This document shows positions 18,015 to 26,112 of a DNA stretch of 64,000 nt, one piece after another. A model generated the notes under the pieces. The model worked only from the letters and a program-made list of their open reading frames with translations, was not told the DNA's origin and searched no databases. Both the position numbers and the translations under genes were made by a program. The stretch is taken from NCBI GenBank assembly GCA_964427155.1, contig CAYRSC010000005.1, forward strand, positions 1-64,000, given 5' to 3'. This DNA is from Desulfothermus sp964427155. GTDB taxonomy: Bacteria; Desulfobacterota; Desulfovibrionia; Desulfovibrionales; Desulfothermaceae. Position 1 is the first letter of the stretch. Each line of letters starts with the position of its first letter.

Positions 18015-18866
18015 ATGAGAATATTAGTGGCTGTGGACTCCAATCCCTATAGCTCTTATGTGGTCCATGAGGTGGGTAAGCTGGCAGTAAATACCTGGTC
18101 TGACATAACCCTACTTGGAGTAATCCCTCCAGATACAAAAAAGACAGTGGAAGACTCAGAGATTGCCTCCACCCTCCTGGACTACAGGGAGATAATCACC
18201 TCCTATTATCCCAGGGAACAATGTCCTTATTCTCGGGAGGAAATTTCCCGCTTTTCCCGAATAGGAGAAAACATCTTTGTTGCCACAGGCAAAGGAGGAA
18301 TCAAGACCCTCAAGATAGTGATCCGTAGAGGAAGCTGGGGAGAAGAGATATTGAAACAGGCCACAGAGGATGAATCCACCTTGATAATCATGGGATGTAA
18401 TAAGACCAATAAATGCAAGTGGAATGGGGAAGATGTCCCCGCAAGGGTAGCGAATAACGCCCCCTGCTCTGTACTCATTGTAAAGGAAAGCAAAAATCCT
18501 GAACAAATAGTATGTTGTCTGGACCACGACCACATAAGCCAGACATCCCTTGAACTCATAAACCAGCTGGTTACCCTCTATAAGGCAGAGCTAAAGGTGG
18601 TGGGGGTATCCCAGGGAGAGACCCTCAAGTTAAAGGTAGAAAACACCATGAAACAGCTCCTTATGTATTACCTGAGACAGAATATACCCCTGTGGCTTGA
18701 GGTGGTGGATTCTTCTGTATTTCCCACGTTTGTAAATCAGATATCCCAGAAAAATCTTATAGCCCTCTGGCTGGGTCCTAAATCCTTTCTAAAAAAGTTT
18801 TTTCCCAATGAAAAGGTAACAACCCTTATAAATGATGCACCCTCCAGTGTCCTGTTGTTGAGATAG
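18015..18866 (+). CDS. tandem universal stress protein
   Basis: This 283 aa protein has a first Usp domain starting MRILVAVDSNPYSSYVV and ending with IIMGCNKTN...NNAPCSVLIVKES. A more divergent second domain ends DAPSSVLLLR. The MGC...APCSVLIV pattern parallels the G-x2-G-x9-G(S/T) ATP loop of Usp proteins but lacks the last glycine-serine. It closes the cassette that begins at 12044. A hairpin directly after the stop codon probably ends transcription. Confidence 0.75.
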   Translation: MRILVAVDSNPYSSYVVHEVGKLAVNTWSDITLLGVIPPDTKKTVEDSEIASTLLDYREIITSYYPREQCPYSREEISRFSRIGENIFVATGKGGIKTLKIVIRRGSWGEEILKQATEDESTLIIMGCNKTNKCKWNGEDVPARVANNAPCSVLIVKESKNPEQIVCCLDHDHISQTSLELINQLVTLYKAELKVVGVSQGETLKLKVENTMKQLLMYYLRQNIPLWLEVVDSSVFPTFVNQISQKNLIALWLGPKSFLKKFFPNEKVTTLINDAPSSVLLLR

Positions 18867-18888
18867 GAAGGGGCCATAAGGCCCCTTT
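18867..18888. terminator. hairpin between convergent genes
   Basis: AAGGGGCC, an ATAA loop and GGCCCCTT form a perfect 8 bp stem (18868-18875 with 18880-18887). It starts just after the Usp stop at 18866 and just before the end of the rsmF-like gene at 18901. The T-tract is short on the plus strand. Position and symmetry suggest a shared, possibly bidirectional terminator. Confidence 0.65.
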
Positions 18889-18900
18889 AGCTATCCAGTA

Positions 18901-20220
18901 TTATCTACTCAACAGACACCTCTTTCCCTTTACCCTCAGGAGAGTAAGGGGCAGGTCTTTGAAGTAGAGAGAGACAAATCTCCCTTTGAAATCTCCATAA
19001 AGGGAATTCCCCTGAAGCAGAGATTCCACCTCCCTCACACTATCCATCACAATAGTATCCAGGACCCCCTTATCAGGCACCATACAACGCAGTGCAGGGT
19101 TTGGAGAAAAGACACCATCCCTTAACTCTCCCAGAAATATTCCCCTTCCTCCCATATGAAAGGGGGCATGGGGACAGACAAAAAAGACATCCCTCCCCCT
19201 ACAATAGAACCGCCCCTTTAAAAATGGCTCCACCTTCAATCCCTCGCTCCTTAATAGAGCCAATATCTCTTCAGGATCCAGCCACTGAAAATTATCCCTC
19301 TCCCTCTCCTCTATGTTATCCAGCCTCCCATTTCCTCCCCTCACACAGCACACGAAAAAACCCTGCCCCCCATATTTACCCCCACTTATCCTCAACCCTC
19401 CCCCAGGGGTGGACTCACACACAAACCCCTCTACTGGAGGAAGAGGTTCCACCTCCACCCCTAGCTCCTTAATGGCCCACTCTATCTGTCCCTCATTTTC
19501 CTCTGCATTTGTGGTACAGGTAGAATATATCATCCTTCCCTCTCCTTTTAGCAGAGCAATGGCCCTCCTCAATATATCCCTCTGCAGGGAGATAAGCCTC
19601 CTTATCCTCTTCCCCCTCCACAACCTCACCACCGCAGGATTCTTCTCCACAGTACCCCACCCACTGCACGGCACATCTGCCAGGATATAATCAAAACCCT
19701 CTTCCAAGGGAAATCTTTCTCCTGGATGAGAAGTAAACCACACACCTATTTGGTTCATCCTCTCCATATTCTTATAAAGGGTAATGCCCCTTGAAGGATT
19801 AGGCTCATTTGCCACCACCACTCCCCCCTCTCCCACCAGCGAAGACAATATAGATGTCTTTCCCCCGGGACTTGCACACATGTCCAATACCCTGCTCCCT
19901 GGCGGGGGAGAAAGATATAAAGGGGGCAACATGGAAGATAGGTCCTGGATATAGATATATCCAAAACGGTTCATTATAGAGGACCCCAGGGGCTTTTTGC
20001 CGCCACAGGCCAGTGCGGCGCCCTCAAGAAAGGGAAGTTCTTCTATCTCAAAGCCTTCTAGGGTTAGCACCTCCAGGACCTCTTCTTTTAGAGATGGAGT
20101 AGTTATCCTAAAGGCCCTACATCTTTTTGGATCAAAAGACACTTTACCTCTCCCCAGGGTATGTGATAGCAATATCTTTGCAGGATAAAGGGAATTTATC
20201 AATATGTAATCAGGAGGCAT
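18901..20220 (-). CDS. RsmF/Sun-family rRNA 5-methylcytosine methyltransferase
   Basis: This 439 aa SAM-dependent RNA m5C methyltransferase shows the SAM site LDMCASPGGKTSIL, the PCSG motif (ADVPCSGWG) and the catalytic STCT motif (YSTCTTNAEENE). The order matches the NOL1/NOP2/Sun family. The C-terminal extension (about 300-439) with RFYCRGRDVFFVCPHA resembles the extra domain of RsmF. The start MPPDYI matches the LPxxF opening seen in family members, which supports this ATG although no ribosome-binding site precedes it. The divergent neighbour begins only 6 bp away. Confidence 0.85.
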   Translation of the reverse strand: MPPDYILINSLYPAKILLSHTLGRGKVSFDPKRCRAFRITTPSLKEEVLEVLTLEGFEIEELPFLEGAALACGGKKPLGSSIMNRFGYIYIQDLSSMLPPLYLSPPPGSRVLDMCASPGGKTSILSSLVGEGGVVVANEPNPSRGITLYKNMERMNQIGVWFTSHPGERFPLEEGFDYILADVPCSGWGTVEKNPAVVRLWRGKRIRRLISLQRDILRRAIALLKGEGRMIYSTCTTNAEENEGQIEWAIKELGVEVEPLPPVEGFVCESTPGGGLRISGGKYGGQGFFVCCVRGGNGRLDNIEERERDNFQWLDPEEILALLRSEGLKVEPFLKGRFYCRGRDVFFVCPHAPFHMGGRGIFLGELRDGVFSPNPALRCMVPDKGVLDTIVMDSVREVESLLQGNSLYGDFKGRFVSLYFKDLPLTLLRVKGKRCLLSR

Positions 20221-20226
20221 TTCACA

Positions 20227-21789
20227 ATGAGAAAGATGGCACTGCTCATAATACCAATCCTCTTGCTGATAGGCAGGACCCCTTCCTATGGAAAGGAGTT
20301 AAAATTCGGGGTATTACCCTTTGTGGTGCACGGTCCTACACAATATCGTTATCTCGCTCCAGGGGTAATGTCCATGCTCTCCTCCAGGCTGAGCGAATCA
20401 GGGGAACTATCTCCTGTGAGCCTATCTGAATATCATCCTCCCTTTACCCAGGGAAATGCACAGAAAATAATGAGGGAAAAGGGACTGGATGTCATTCTTT
20501 GGGGGGATATTACTGTAATACCCCCCAATATCAGCATTGATGTAAAGGTACTGGACAAAAAAAAGGGATTTTTTACCAAGGACCTAACCACCTCAGAAAA
20601 TGACCTTATCCAGAATTTCAACGGTCTTGTAGAGAGGATAAAAGTGGCACTACTGGGACAAAAGGCCATGGCAAAGGCCTCTTCTCCTAAACCAACCATA
20701 CCCGCCCCTGTTCCTCCTCCAGGACTCAATCCCGCATTTCAATATGAAATGCCCTCCAATGCCCGCAGGGGATTTATAAGGACCCAATCCCTTCCTTACA
20801 AAATGGTGAGTATGGATGTGGGAGATGGCAATGGGGATGGTAAAAATGAGGTCTTTATAATAGACTCCCACAGGATATATGCCTATATAATGTTACATAA
20901 TCGCTTAAAACCCCTCGGTAAATTTGATGTGGGGAGCAATCACAGGCTCCTAAATATAAATCTTCTGGATACAGATAAAGACGGATGTGCAGAGATATAT
21001 ATATCTGCCATGGATTCAGATAATTCAGTAAACTCTTTGGTACTAAGTTTTAAGAAAAATCGCTTTAAGGTCCTGGCAAAGCACATTGACTTCTTTTTGA
21101 ATGTAAAAAGGCTTCCTCCAGACTTTTCACGCAGACTCGTTGGGGAAAAGATGGGAGTGGGGAGGCTCTTTGCCCCAGGGGTCCATGAGGTAATAAGGAT
21201 GCGGGGAAGGTATGTGCTTGGTCCATTACTGGACCTACCTGAGGGGGCAAATGTATTTAATTTTGCCTATCTTCCCCAAGGAAATTCTTACAAGGTCATA
21301 GTCTCTGACCTCTACGACCACCTAAAGGTCTATTCCGCTACCAATTCCTTTCTCTCTCGTACAGAAACCACATATGCGGCCTCTTCCATAGGTATAGAGT
21401 GCTCCAATGCCCTTCCTGGATTGGCAAATTACACCCAGGACCCAAAAAATATGTACTATCTCCCCACCCGCATAATCCCCTGCGACCTGGACCACAATGG
21501 AAAATTTGAACTCATTGTTGCCCACAATATATCTATCTCTGCCATGTTCTTTCAAAGATTCAGAGAGTTTCCCCAGGGGCAGATCCACTGTCTCTTCTGG
21601 GATGGAGTGGGGCTCAACATCCAGTGGAAGACCAGGACCATCCAGGGAGCTATCCGAGACTATGGTATAAAGGACATTAATAACGATGGGAAAAGGGAGT
21701 TATATGTGGGTATGACCACCTATCCTGGGCCAATGGGGTTTAGGGGGGTAAAGACTATTATCCTGGTATATCCCATAAAACATCCATGA
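20227..21789 (+). CDS. exported FG-GAP/VCBS repeat protein with FlgO/TolB-like N-domain
   Basis: This 520 aa protein has a signal peptide (1-22, ending near TPSYG). An alpha/beta domain to about residue 145 (KFGVLPFVV...GLDVILWGDITVIPPNISIDVKVLD) resembles the FlgO/TolB N-terminal fold. A Pro-rich linker follows (155-168), then a predicted beta-propeller. Calcium-loop motifs in the propeller are DVGDGNGDGKNE (197-208), DTDKDGCAE (248-256), DLDHNGKFE and INNDGKRE, as in FG-GAP/integrin-type repeats. An AGGAGG site 9 bases upstream fixes the start. The likely location is periplasm or surface. The function is unknown. Confidence 0.7.
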   Translation: MRKMALLIIPILLLIGRTPSYGKELKFGVLPFVVHGPTQYRYLAPGVMSMLSSRLSESGELSPVSLSEYHPPFTQGNAQKIMREKGLDVILWGDITVIPPNISIDVKVLDKKKGFFTKDLTTSENDLIQNFNGLVERIKVALLGQKAMAKASSPKPTIPAPVPPPGLNPAFQYEMPSNARRGFIRTQSLPYKMVSMDVGDGNGDGKNEVFIIDSHRIYAYIMLHNRLKPLGKFDVGSNHRLLNINLLDTDKDGCAEIYISAMDSDNSVNSLVLSFKKNRFKVLAKHIDFFLNVKRLPPDFSRRLVGEKMGVGRLFAPGVHEVIRMRGRYVLGPLLDLPEGANVFNFAYLPQGNSYKVIVSDLYDHLKVYSATNSFLSRTETTYAASSIGIECSNALPGLANYTQDPKNMYYLPTRIIPCDLDHNGKFELIVAHNISISAMFFQRFREFPQGQIHCLFWDGVGLNIQWKTRTIQGAIRDYGIKDINNDGKRELYVGMTTYPGPMGFRGVKTIILVYPIKHP

Positions 21790-21796
21790 GGTTCCC

Positions 21797-22120
21797 CTAA
21801 GGCATCCAATCCTCCAGGGGGACCTGCCTCTTGGTTGTAGGTTCCCCTTTATATTCAATCATAAGAAAGGGATAATTCCCAGGTGGCTCACTACACAAAA
21901 ATATCTGAAAAGGCCTTTCCCTTAAAAGTGAAGAGAGATGGGTCCTGAGAGCAGGAAAATCCACAGATTCTAGGACCTCTTTTAAAAGTTCTATCTCCTG
22001 CTCCACCTCCTCTCCCCCTATCTCTCCCCTTATATATTTGCCCACCCGCAGGTTATAACATCTTTTTAACTCTGTCTGGATACAGTGAGAAGACAGATCC
22101 AGGGGGATCTTTATCTGCAT
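21797..22120 (-). CDS. small hypothetical protein
   Basis: I do not recognise this 107 aa protein. It has no signal peptide or membrane helix. A charged helical middle (GGEEVEQEIELLKEVLESV) is flanked by strand-like segments ending FLMIEYKGEPTTKRQVPLEDW. A very strong ribosome-binding site (GGAGGGAAGG) precedes the ATG, which supports translation. It lies directly downstream of the terminator that ends the etf operon, so it may be made from read-through. Its 3' end is 7 bp from the convergent FG-GAP gene. Confidence 0.6.
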   Translation of the reverse strand: MQIKIPLDLSSHCIQTELKRCYNLRVGKYIRGEIGGEEVEQEIELLKEVLESVDFPALRTHLSSLLRERPFQIFLCSEPPGNYPFLMIEYKGEPTTKRQVPLEDWMP

Positions 22121-22130
22121 ACAACCTTCC

Positions 22131-22164
22131 CTCCAAAAAAGAAGGGGGCATCCCCTGCCCCCTT
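22131..22164 (-). terminator. intrinsic terminator of the etf operon
   Basis: On the minus strand a 9 bp perfect stem (22142-22150 with 22156-22164, loop of 5) is followed by TTCTTTTTT. This is a textbook intrinsic terminator 48 bp after the etfA stop codon. Confidence 0.88.
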
Positions 22165-22211
22165 AAGCCTATATCTGGATGAAAGGAAAGCCCGTCCTTC
22201 TTTAAAGGTAT

Positions 22212-23186
22212 CTATTTCATCTCCTTGACCTTCTCTGTAAGTACAGGCACAAACTCCAGAAGGTCTTCCACCACTCCCACATCGGCCACCTGAAAGATAG
22301 GGGCCTTGGGGTTGGTATTTACTGCCACGATAAATGGATTTCCCTTAATCCCTGCCACATGTTGAAATGCGCCGCTTATTCCAAGGGCAATATAGACCTT
22401 TGGTTTTACAGTCTTTCCAGAGGTACCAACCTGTCTTGAACGGTCCATCCACTTGGCGTCAACAATGGGTCTAGAGCAAGAGACCACTCCTCCAAGGGCC
22501 TCTGCCAGCTCTTCTGCAATCTCAATATTCTCTTCCTCTCCAATTCCACGACCAACAGAGACCAGGATGTCTGCAGCAGTAATATCCACATCCCCTGCCT
22601 CTGCCTCTTTCACCTCTATAAACTTACGTTTTGCATCTACCTCGCCAGCCTCGGCACTCTTATCCACTACTGTCCCACTCTCAGACTTGGACTCATCGGC
22701 CTCAAAACTCCCAGGTCTCACCGTCACAACAACGCCCTCTCTCATGTCACACTCCACATGGGTGTGGACCTGACCTGCAAACTCCTGACGAACCACCACC
22801 ATCTTATCCCCTTCCACCTTGTCTATATCTACAATATCAGGGAGATAAGAGGCCCCAAGTTTCACAGAAAGGCCTGGGCCAAGGTCAATACCAAAGGTGT
22901 CATGGGGTATGAGACACACACATCCCTTTGGAAGCAGGTTCACCAGCATAGGACGCACCACTTCTGCATTGGGATATGTAAGAGAGGCACTCTCCACCTT
23001 CCATACCTCTGGATAGGTCTTTGCCGCCTCTTCAGAGGCCTTATTTAGGGCGTCCCCAGAACCAAAGACCAGGGCAACCACCTTGGCAGAATCATCTATC
23101 TTCCTGGCGGCATTTATAAGCTCAAGGGCAGAGTCATCAAGTACCCCATCTGCATGTTCAATATATGCAAAAATTTCCCTGCTCAT
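22212..23186 (-). CDS. etfA: electron transfer flavoprotein alpha subunit (menaquinone-branch type)
   Basis: EtfA carries the FAD that takes electrons from acyl-CoA dehydrogenases. The 324 aa chain has the FAD-domain run DILVSVGRGIG, CSRPIVDAKWM, RQVGTSGKTVKPKVYIALGISGAFQH and VNTNPKAPIFQVADVGVVEDL, which is diagnostic. Its ATG shares one base with the etfB stop. The genes upstream encode EtfB and the membrane FeS oxidoreductase, so this Etf probably delivers electrons to the quinone pool. Confidence 0.96.
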   Translation of the reverse strand: MSREIFAYIEHADGVLDDSALELINAARKIDDSAKVVALVFGSGDALNKASEEAAKTYPEVWKVESASLTYPNAEVVRPMLVNLLPKGCVCLIPHDTFGIDLGPGLSVKLGASYLPDIVDIDKVEGDKMVVVRQEFAGQVHTHVECDMREGVVVTVRPGSFEADESKSESGTVVDKSAEAGEVDAKRKFIEVKEAEAGDVDITAADILVSVGRGIGEEENIEIAEELAEALGGVVSCSRPIVDAKWMDRSRQVGTSGKTVKPKVYIALGISGAFQHVAGIKGNPFIVAVNTNPKAPIFQVADVGVVEDLLEFVPVLTEKVKEMK

Positions 23187-23968
23187 TACTTAATTCCTCC
23201 TTTGGCTTTCAAAAGTTCTACCAGCTTCTCTGCAATCTCCTCCATATCTCCCTCAAGGATCTCAGCGCCTTCACCCATCTCTGGCACAAAGTAATCCAGC
23301 CTCTTTACCCTGGGAGCCACTTCCTCCTCTGAAAGACCAAGCTCAGAGAGGTCCATCTCTGGAATGTCTACCCCTGCAACCTTTCTAATCCCTCTGATAC
23401 CCACATACCTGGGCTCATTGATACCTGTCTGGATAGATAGGACACAAGGCATAGATATCTCACTTATCTCCTGACTGCCTCCTTCAATCTCCCTTCCTAT
23501 CTTGAGGGTCTTATCATCCACTACCTCAATATAATTTACCAGGGATGCATAAGGGAGATCCAGCAATGCCGCAAGCATCCCACCCACCTGGGCGCATCCA
23601 TCGTCCGCCTGGGCACCAGTGAGGATGAGGTCATAACTGCCCTTTTCCACCACGGCCTTGAGGGCCTTGGCTATCCCCAGACCATCAGTGGACTCTAGGG
23701 CCTCATCATTCACATGAATACCCTTGTCTGCCCCCATTGCCATCTCTCTTCTCAACACCTCATCACTCTCTTCATCCCCCACAGTAACCACAGTCACAGA
23801 ACCGCCCACCTTGTCGCGGATCTGAATGGCCTCTTCCACTGCATAATTGTCCCACTCATTCACAGAATAGACAAGGTCATCCCTCTCAATATCAGTGCCA
23901 TCGGAATTTATCTCAATCTCGTTCTCTGCGGTATCTGGCACCCTTTTTACGCATACTAATATCTCCAT
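23186..23968 (-). CDS. etfB: electron transfer flavoprotein beta subunit (menaquinone-branch type)
   Basis: EtfB starts MEILVCVKRVPDT and contains DLILTGAQADDGCAQVGGMLAALL, typical of this subunit (about 260 aa). I set the start at the ATG preceded by GGGAGGT with 5 bases spacing; a GTG six bases earlier is less likely. It is downstream of the membrane FeS oxidoreductase by 14 bp and overlaps etfA by one base. Unlike the second EtfB at 49462, it lacks the NPEDL-type segment and so looks non-bifurcating. Confidence 0.95.
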   Translation of the reverse strand: MEILVCVKRVPDTAENEIEINSDGTDIERDDLVYSVNEWDNYAVEEAIQIRDKVGGSVTVVTVGDEESDEVLRREMAMGADKGIHVNDEALESTDGLGIAKALKAVVEKGSYDLILTGAQADDGCAQVGGMLAALLDLPYASLVNYIEVVDDKTLKIGREIEGGSQEISEISMPCVLSIQTGINEPRYVGIRGIRKVAGVDIPEMDLSELGLSEEEVAPRVKRLDYFVPEMGEGAEILEGDMEEIAEKLVELLKAKGGIK

Positions 23969-23982
23969 AAGCACCTCCCCAC

Positions 23983-26049
23983 TTATTCAATTATTAATTG
24001 TTTTAGGATTAGCTCTGTCAGGTCCATTACCTGAATTTTTCCCTCAAATCCAGTAGTTTTTACGCCATCCTCCAGATTAACCAGACAAAAAGGACATGCC
24101 ACCACTATGCGATTGGCCCCAACCTCATCTGCCATCCTTACCCTTACCTGACCCATCCTCTGTTCTTCAACGGGTTCATAAAATAGCATAAGGCCCCCGC
24201 CTCCACAACAAAAAGACCGGTCCCTGCATCTCTCCATCTCCACCCTTTTCAGTCCAGGAATACTGTCTAAGACCTGGCGTGGGACATCGTAGAGGAGGTT
24301 ATGTCTTCCCAGGTAACAGGGGTCATGATAGGTAAAAACCAACGTGGGATCATCTATGGGCTTGAATCTAAGTCTCCCCTCCTTTATCTTACGCAAGATA
24401 TATTCGCTGATATGCTCCACAGGAGGGATACCCTCATAGTCTTTTTTGAGGGCATTGTAGGCATGGGGATCTGCAGTAACAATACGGGAGGCACCAGAGG
24501 AGAGGATGGCATCAATATTGTGCTCCTTCAAGGTCTGAAAGAGCATCTCCTCTCCAAAGCGTCGCACCTCATGACCACTGTCCTTTTCTGCCTTCCCCAG
24601 GATGCCAAAGTCCTCTTCACACACAGTCATTATCTGGACCACTGCCCTTGCAATCTCATTGAGACGCTCATCATAGGAAGTGGCACTATCCACAAAAAAC
24701 AAGGTCTCCACCTGTTTCTTCTTCCCCACCACAGGCACCTTTATCCCTTCAGGGAGAGATTTGGTCCAATCTGCCCTCTTTTTCTCCATTTTGCCATAGG
24801 GATTCCCTCTCTTGGTAAGGGCATTTAAGGGTTTTTGAAGGGATTGGGGCACCATGCCTTCATCCACCATTCCCCTTCTAAGGTCCACTATCTTGTCTAT
24901 ATACTCGTTTAACACAGGACATTCCTCTTCACATGCCCCACAGGTGGTGCAGGACCAGATCTCATCCTCTTCATAAATGGTCCCAATAAGGGGTTCTCTG
25001 GGACTTATCTCTCCAACCACAGGGAAACGTTTGAATATATGGTCCCTCGCCTTTATGGTCAAAAATCGGGGAATTAGAGGTCTCCCAACGGTATTTGCAG
25101 GACAATTGTCTGCACACCTTCCACAATCCACACAGGTATAAAAGTCCAACAGGTGTTTCCAGGTAAAATCCTCCAGATACTTAACCCCAAAGGATTCCAG
25201 TTCATCTAGTTCCTCTTCTGTAATCCCCCACCTCACTGGTTTTACCTTTCCTCTATCTAGCTTACGAAAATATACGTTAAAGATAGAGGTGATAACATGA
25301 AAATGCTTTCCAAAGGGAAGAAAACACAGAAAGAAGAAAAAGGTAAGGTCATGGGCAAAGTAGGAGGCAGTATTCAAAAACTGCAACAGGCCCCTGGGGG
25401 CACCTTTCAATATCTTTGCAAAGAACCAGGCAATGGTGAGAGGGGGCAGATACTCTGGATGCAATCCCGCCTGATACTGGGCCGCCACCAGAGATGCGCT
25501 ATATAAACTTTCAAAGATCATGAGGGAACTAATAAGCCCCAGGACAAACAGGGCCTCAAAGGTATGATCTTTTCCATACTTTTCAGGAACTTTGTATCTC
25601 TCTGGAGTAAATATTCCCCTCCTTATTGCCGCCACAATACATGCTATAAAGACAAAGGTGGCCGCATAGTCCTTTAAGAAGTCATATATGCTCCCCAAAA
25701 ATCCACCTAGACCTGGAAATACAAAATCGGGCTTAAATCCTATTATCACCAATGAGATAGAACGCACAGACAGGATGAGAAATCCTGCAAATATGACAAT
25801 ATGTATTATCCCTGCAACTAGATATCTGGGATGTTTGTACTGGCCGAGCCAGTATTTTACCAGCCCCTTCAACCTCTCTCCTACCCTGTCAAACCGGGGG
25901 TCTGGCTGGGCCTTTGCCAGGGGAATAAGCCTCCTGGCCATTATATAGGCAAAGGCACCTATACCTATAAGGGGAATGAGCACAGCAAATACTGCCCCTG
26001 ATATCCCCAGCAGAGAGATCTTGGCCACTGGAGTTAATGCCATTTCCAT
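23983..26049 (-). CDS. membrane FeS ETF:menaquinone oxidoreductase (EMO/HdrD-like)
   Basis: This 688 aa protein joins a NarI-like membrane domain with about six helices (1-270) to a cytoplasmic FeS part. The two ferredoxin motifs are CVDCGRCADNCP and CTTCGACEEECP. An HdrD-type CCG domain near the end has DPCYLGRHN and CCGGGGLMLF. A first CCG-like region is degenerate. This architecture matches the membrane oxidoreductases that pass electrons from EtfAB to methylmenaquinone in Syntrophus and Geobacter. Its place directly before etfBA supports that role. The start ATG has GAGGTG 7-8 bases upstream. Confidence 0.88.
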   Translation of the reverse strand: MEMALTPVAKISLLGISGAVFAVLIPLIGIGAFAYIMARRLIPLAKAQPDPRFDRVGERLKGLVKYWLGQYKHPRYLVAGIIHIVIFAGFLILSVRSISLVIIGFKPDFVFPGLGGFLGSIYDFLKDYAATFVFIACIVAAIRRGIFTPERYKVPEKYGKDHTFEALFVLGLISSLMIFESLYSASLVAAQYQAGLHPEYLPPLTIAWFFAKILKGAPRGLLQFLNTASYFAHDLTFFFFLCFLPFGKHFHVITSIFNVYFRKLDRGKVKPVRWGITEEELDELESFGVKYLEDFTWKHLLDFYTCVDCGRCADNCPANTVGRPLIPRFLTIKARDHIFKRFPVVGEISPREPLIGTIYEEDEIWSCTTCGACEEECPVLNEYIDKIVDLRRGMVDEGMVPQSLQKPLNALTKRGNPYGKMEKKRADWTKSLPEGIKVPVVGKKKQVETLFFVDSATSYDERLNEIARAVVQIMTVCEEDFGILGKAEKDSGHEVRRFGEEMLFQTLKEHNIDAILSSGASRIVTADPHAYNALKKDYEGIPPVEHISEYILRKIKEGRLRFKPIDDPTLVFTYHDPCYLGRHNLLYDVPRQVLDSIPGLKRVEMERCRDRSFCCGGGGLMLFYEPVEEQRMGQVRVRMADEVGANRIVVACPFCLVNLEDGVKTTGFEGKIQVMDLTELILKQLIIE

Positions 26050-26079
26050 AGATTTTCACCTCACATTAAAATTATTAGA

Positions 26080-26102
26080 GGGGCCACCACTGGGATGGCC
26101 CC
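26080..26102 (-). terminator. hairpin between the acyl-CoA dehydrogenase and FeS oxidoreductase genes
   Basis: A 7 bp perfect G/C-rich stem (26080-26086 with 26096-26102, loop of 9) lies in the 63 bp gap between two genes of the same minus-strand operon. On the minus strand it is followed by TCTAATAATTTTAA, a weak T-rich stretch. It may act as a partial terminator or mRNA-stabilising end. On the plus strand a run of seven T follows, but no plus-strand gene leads into it. Confidence 0.5.
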
Positions 26103-26112
26103 GGTTTTTTTA

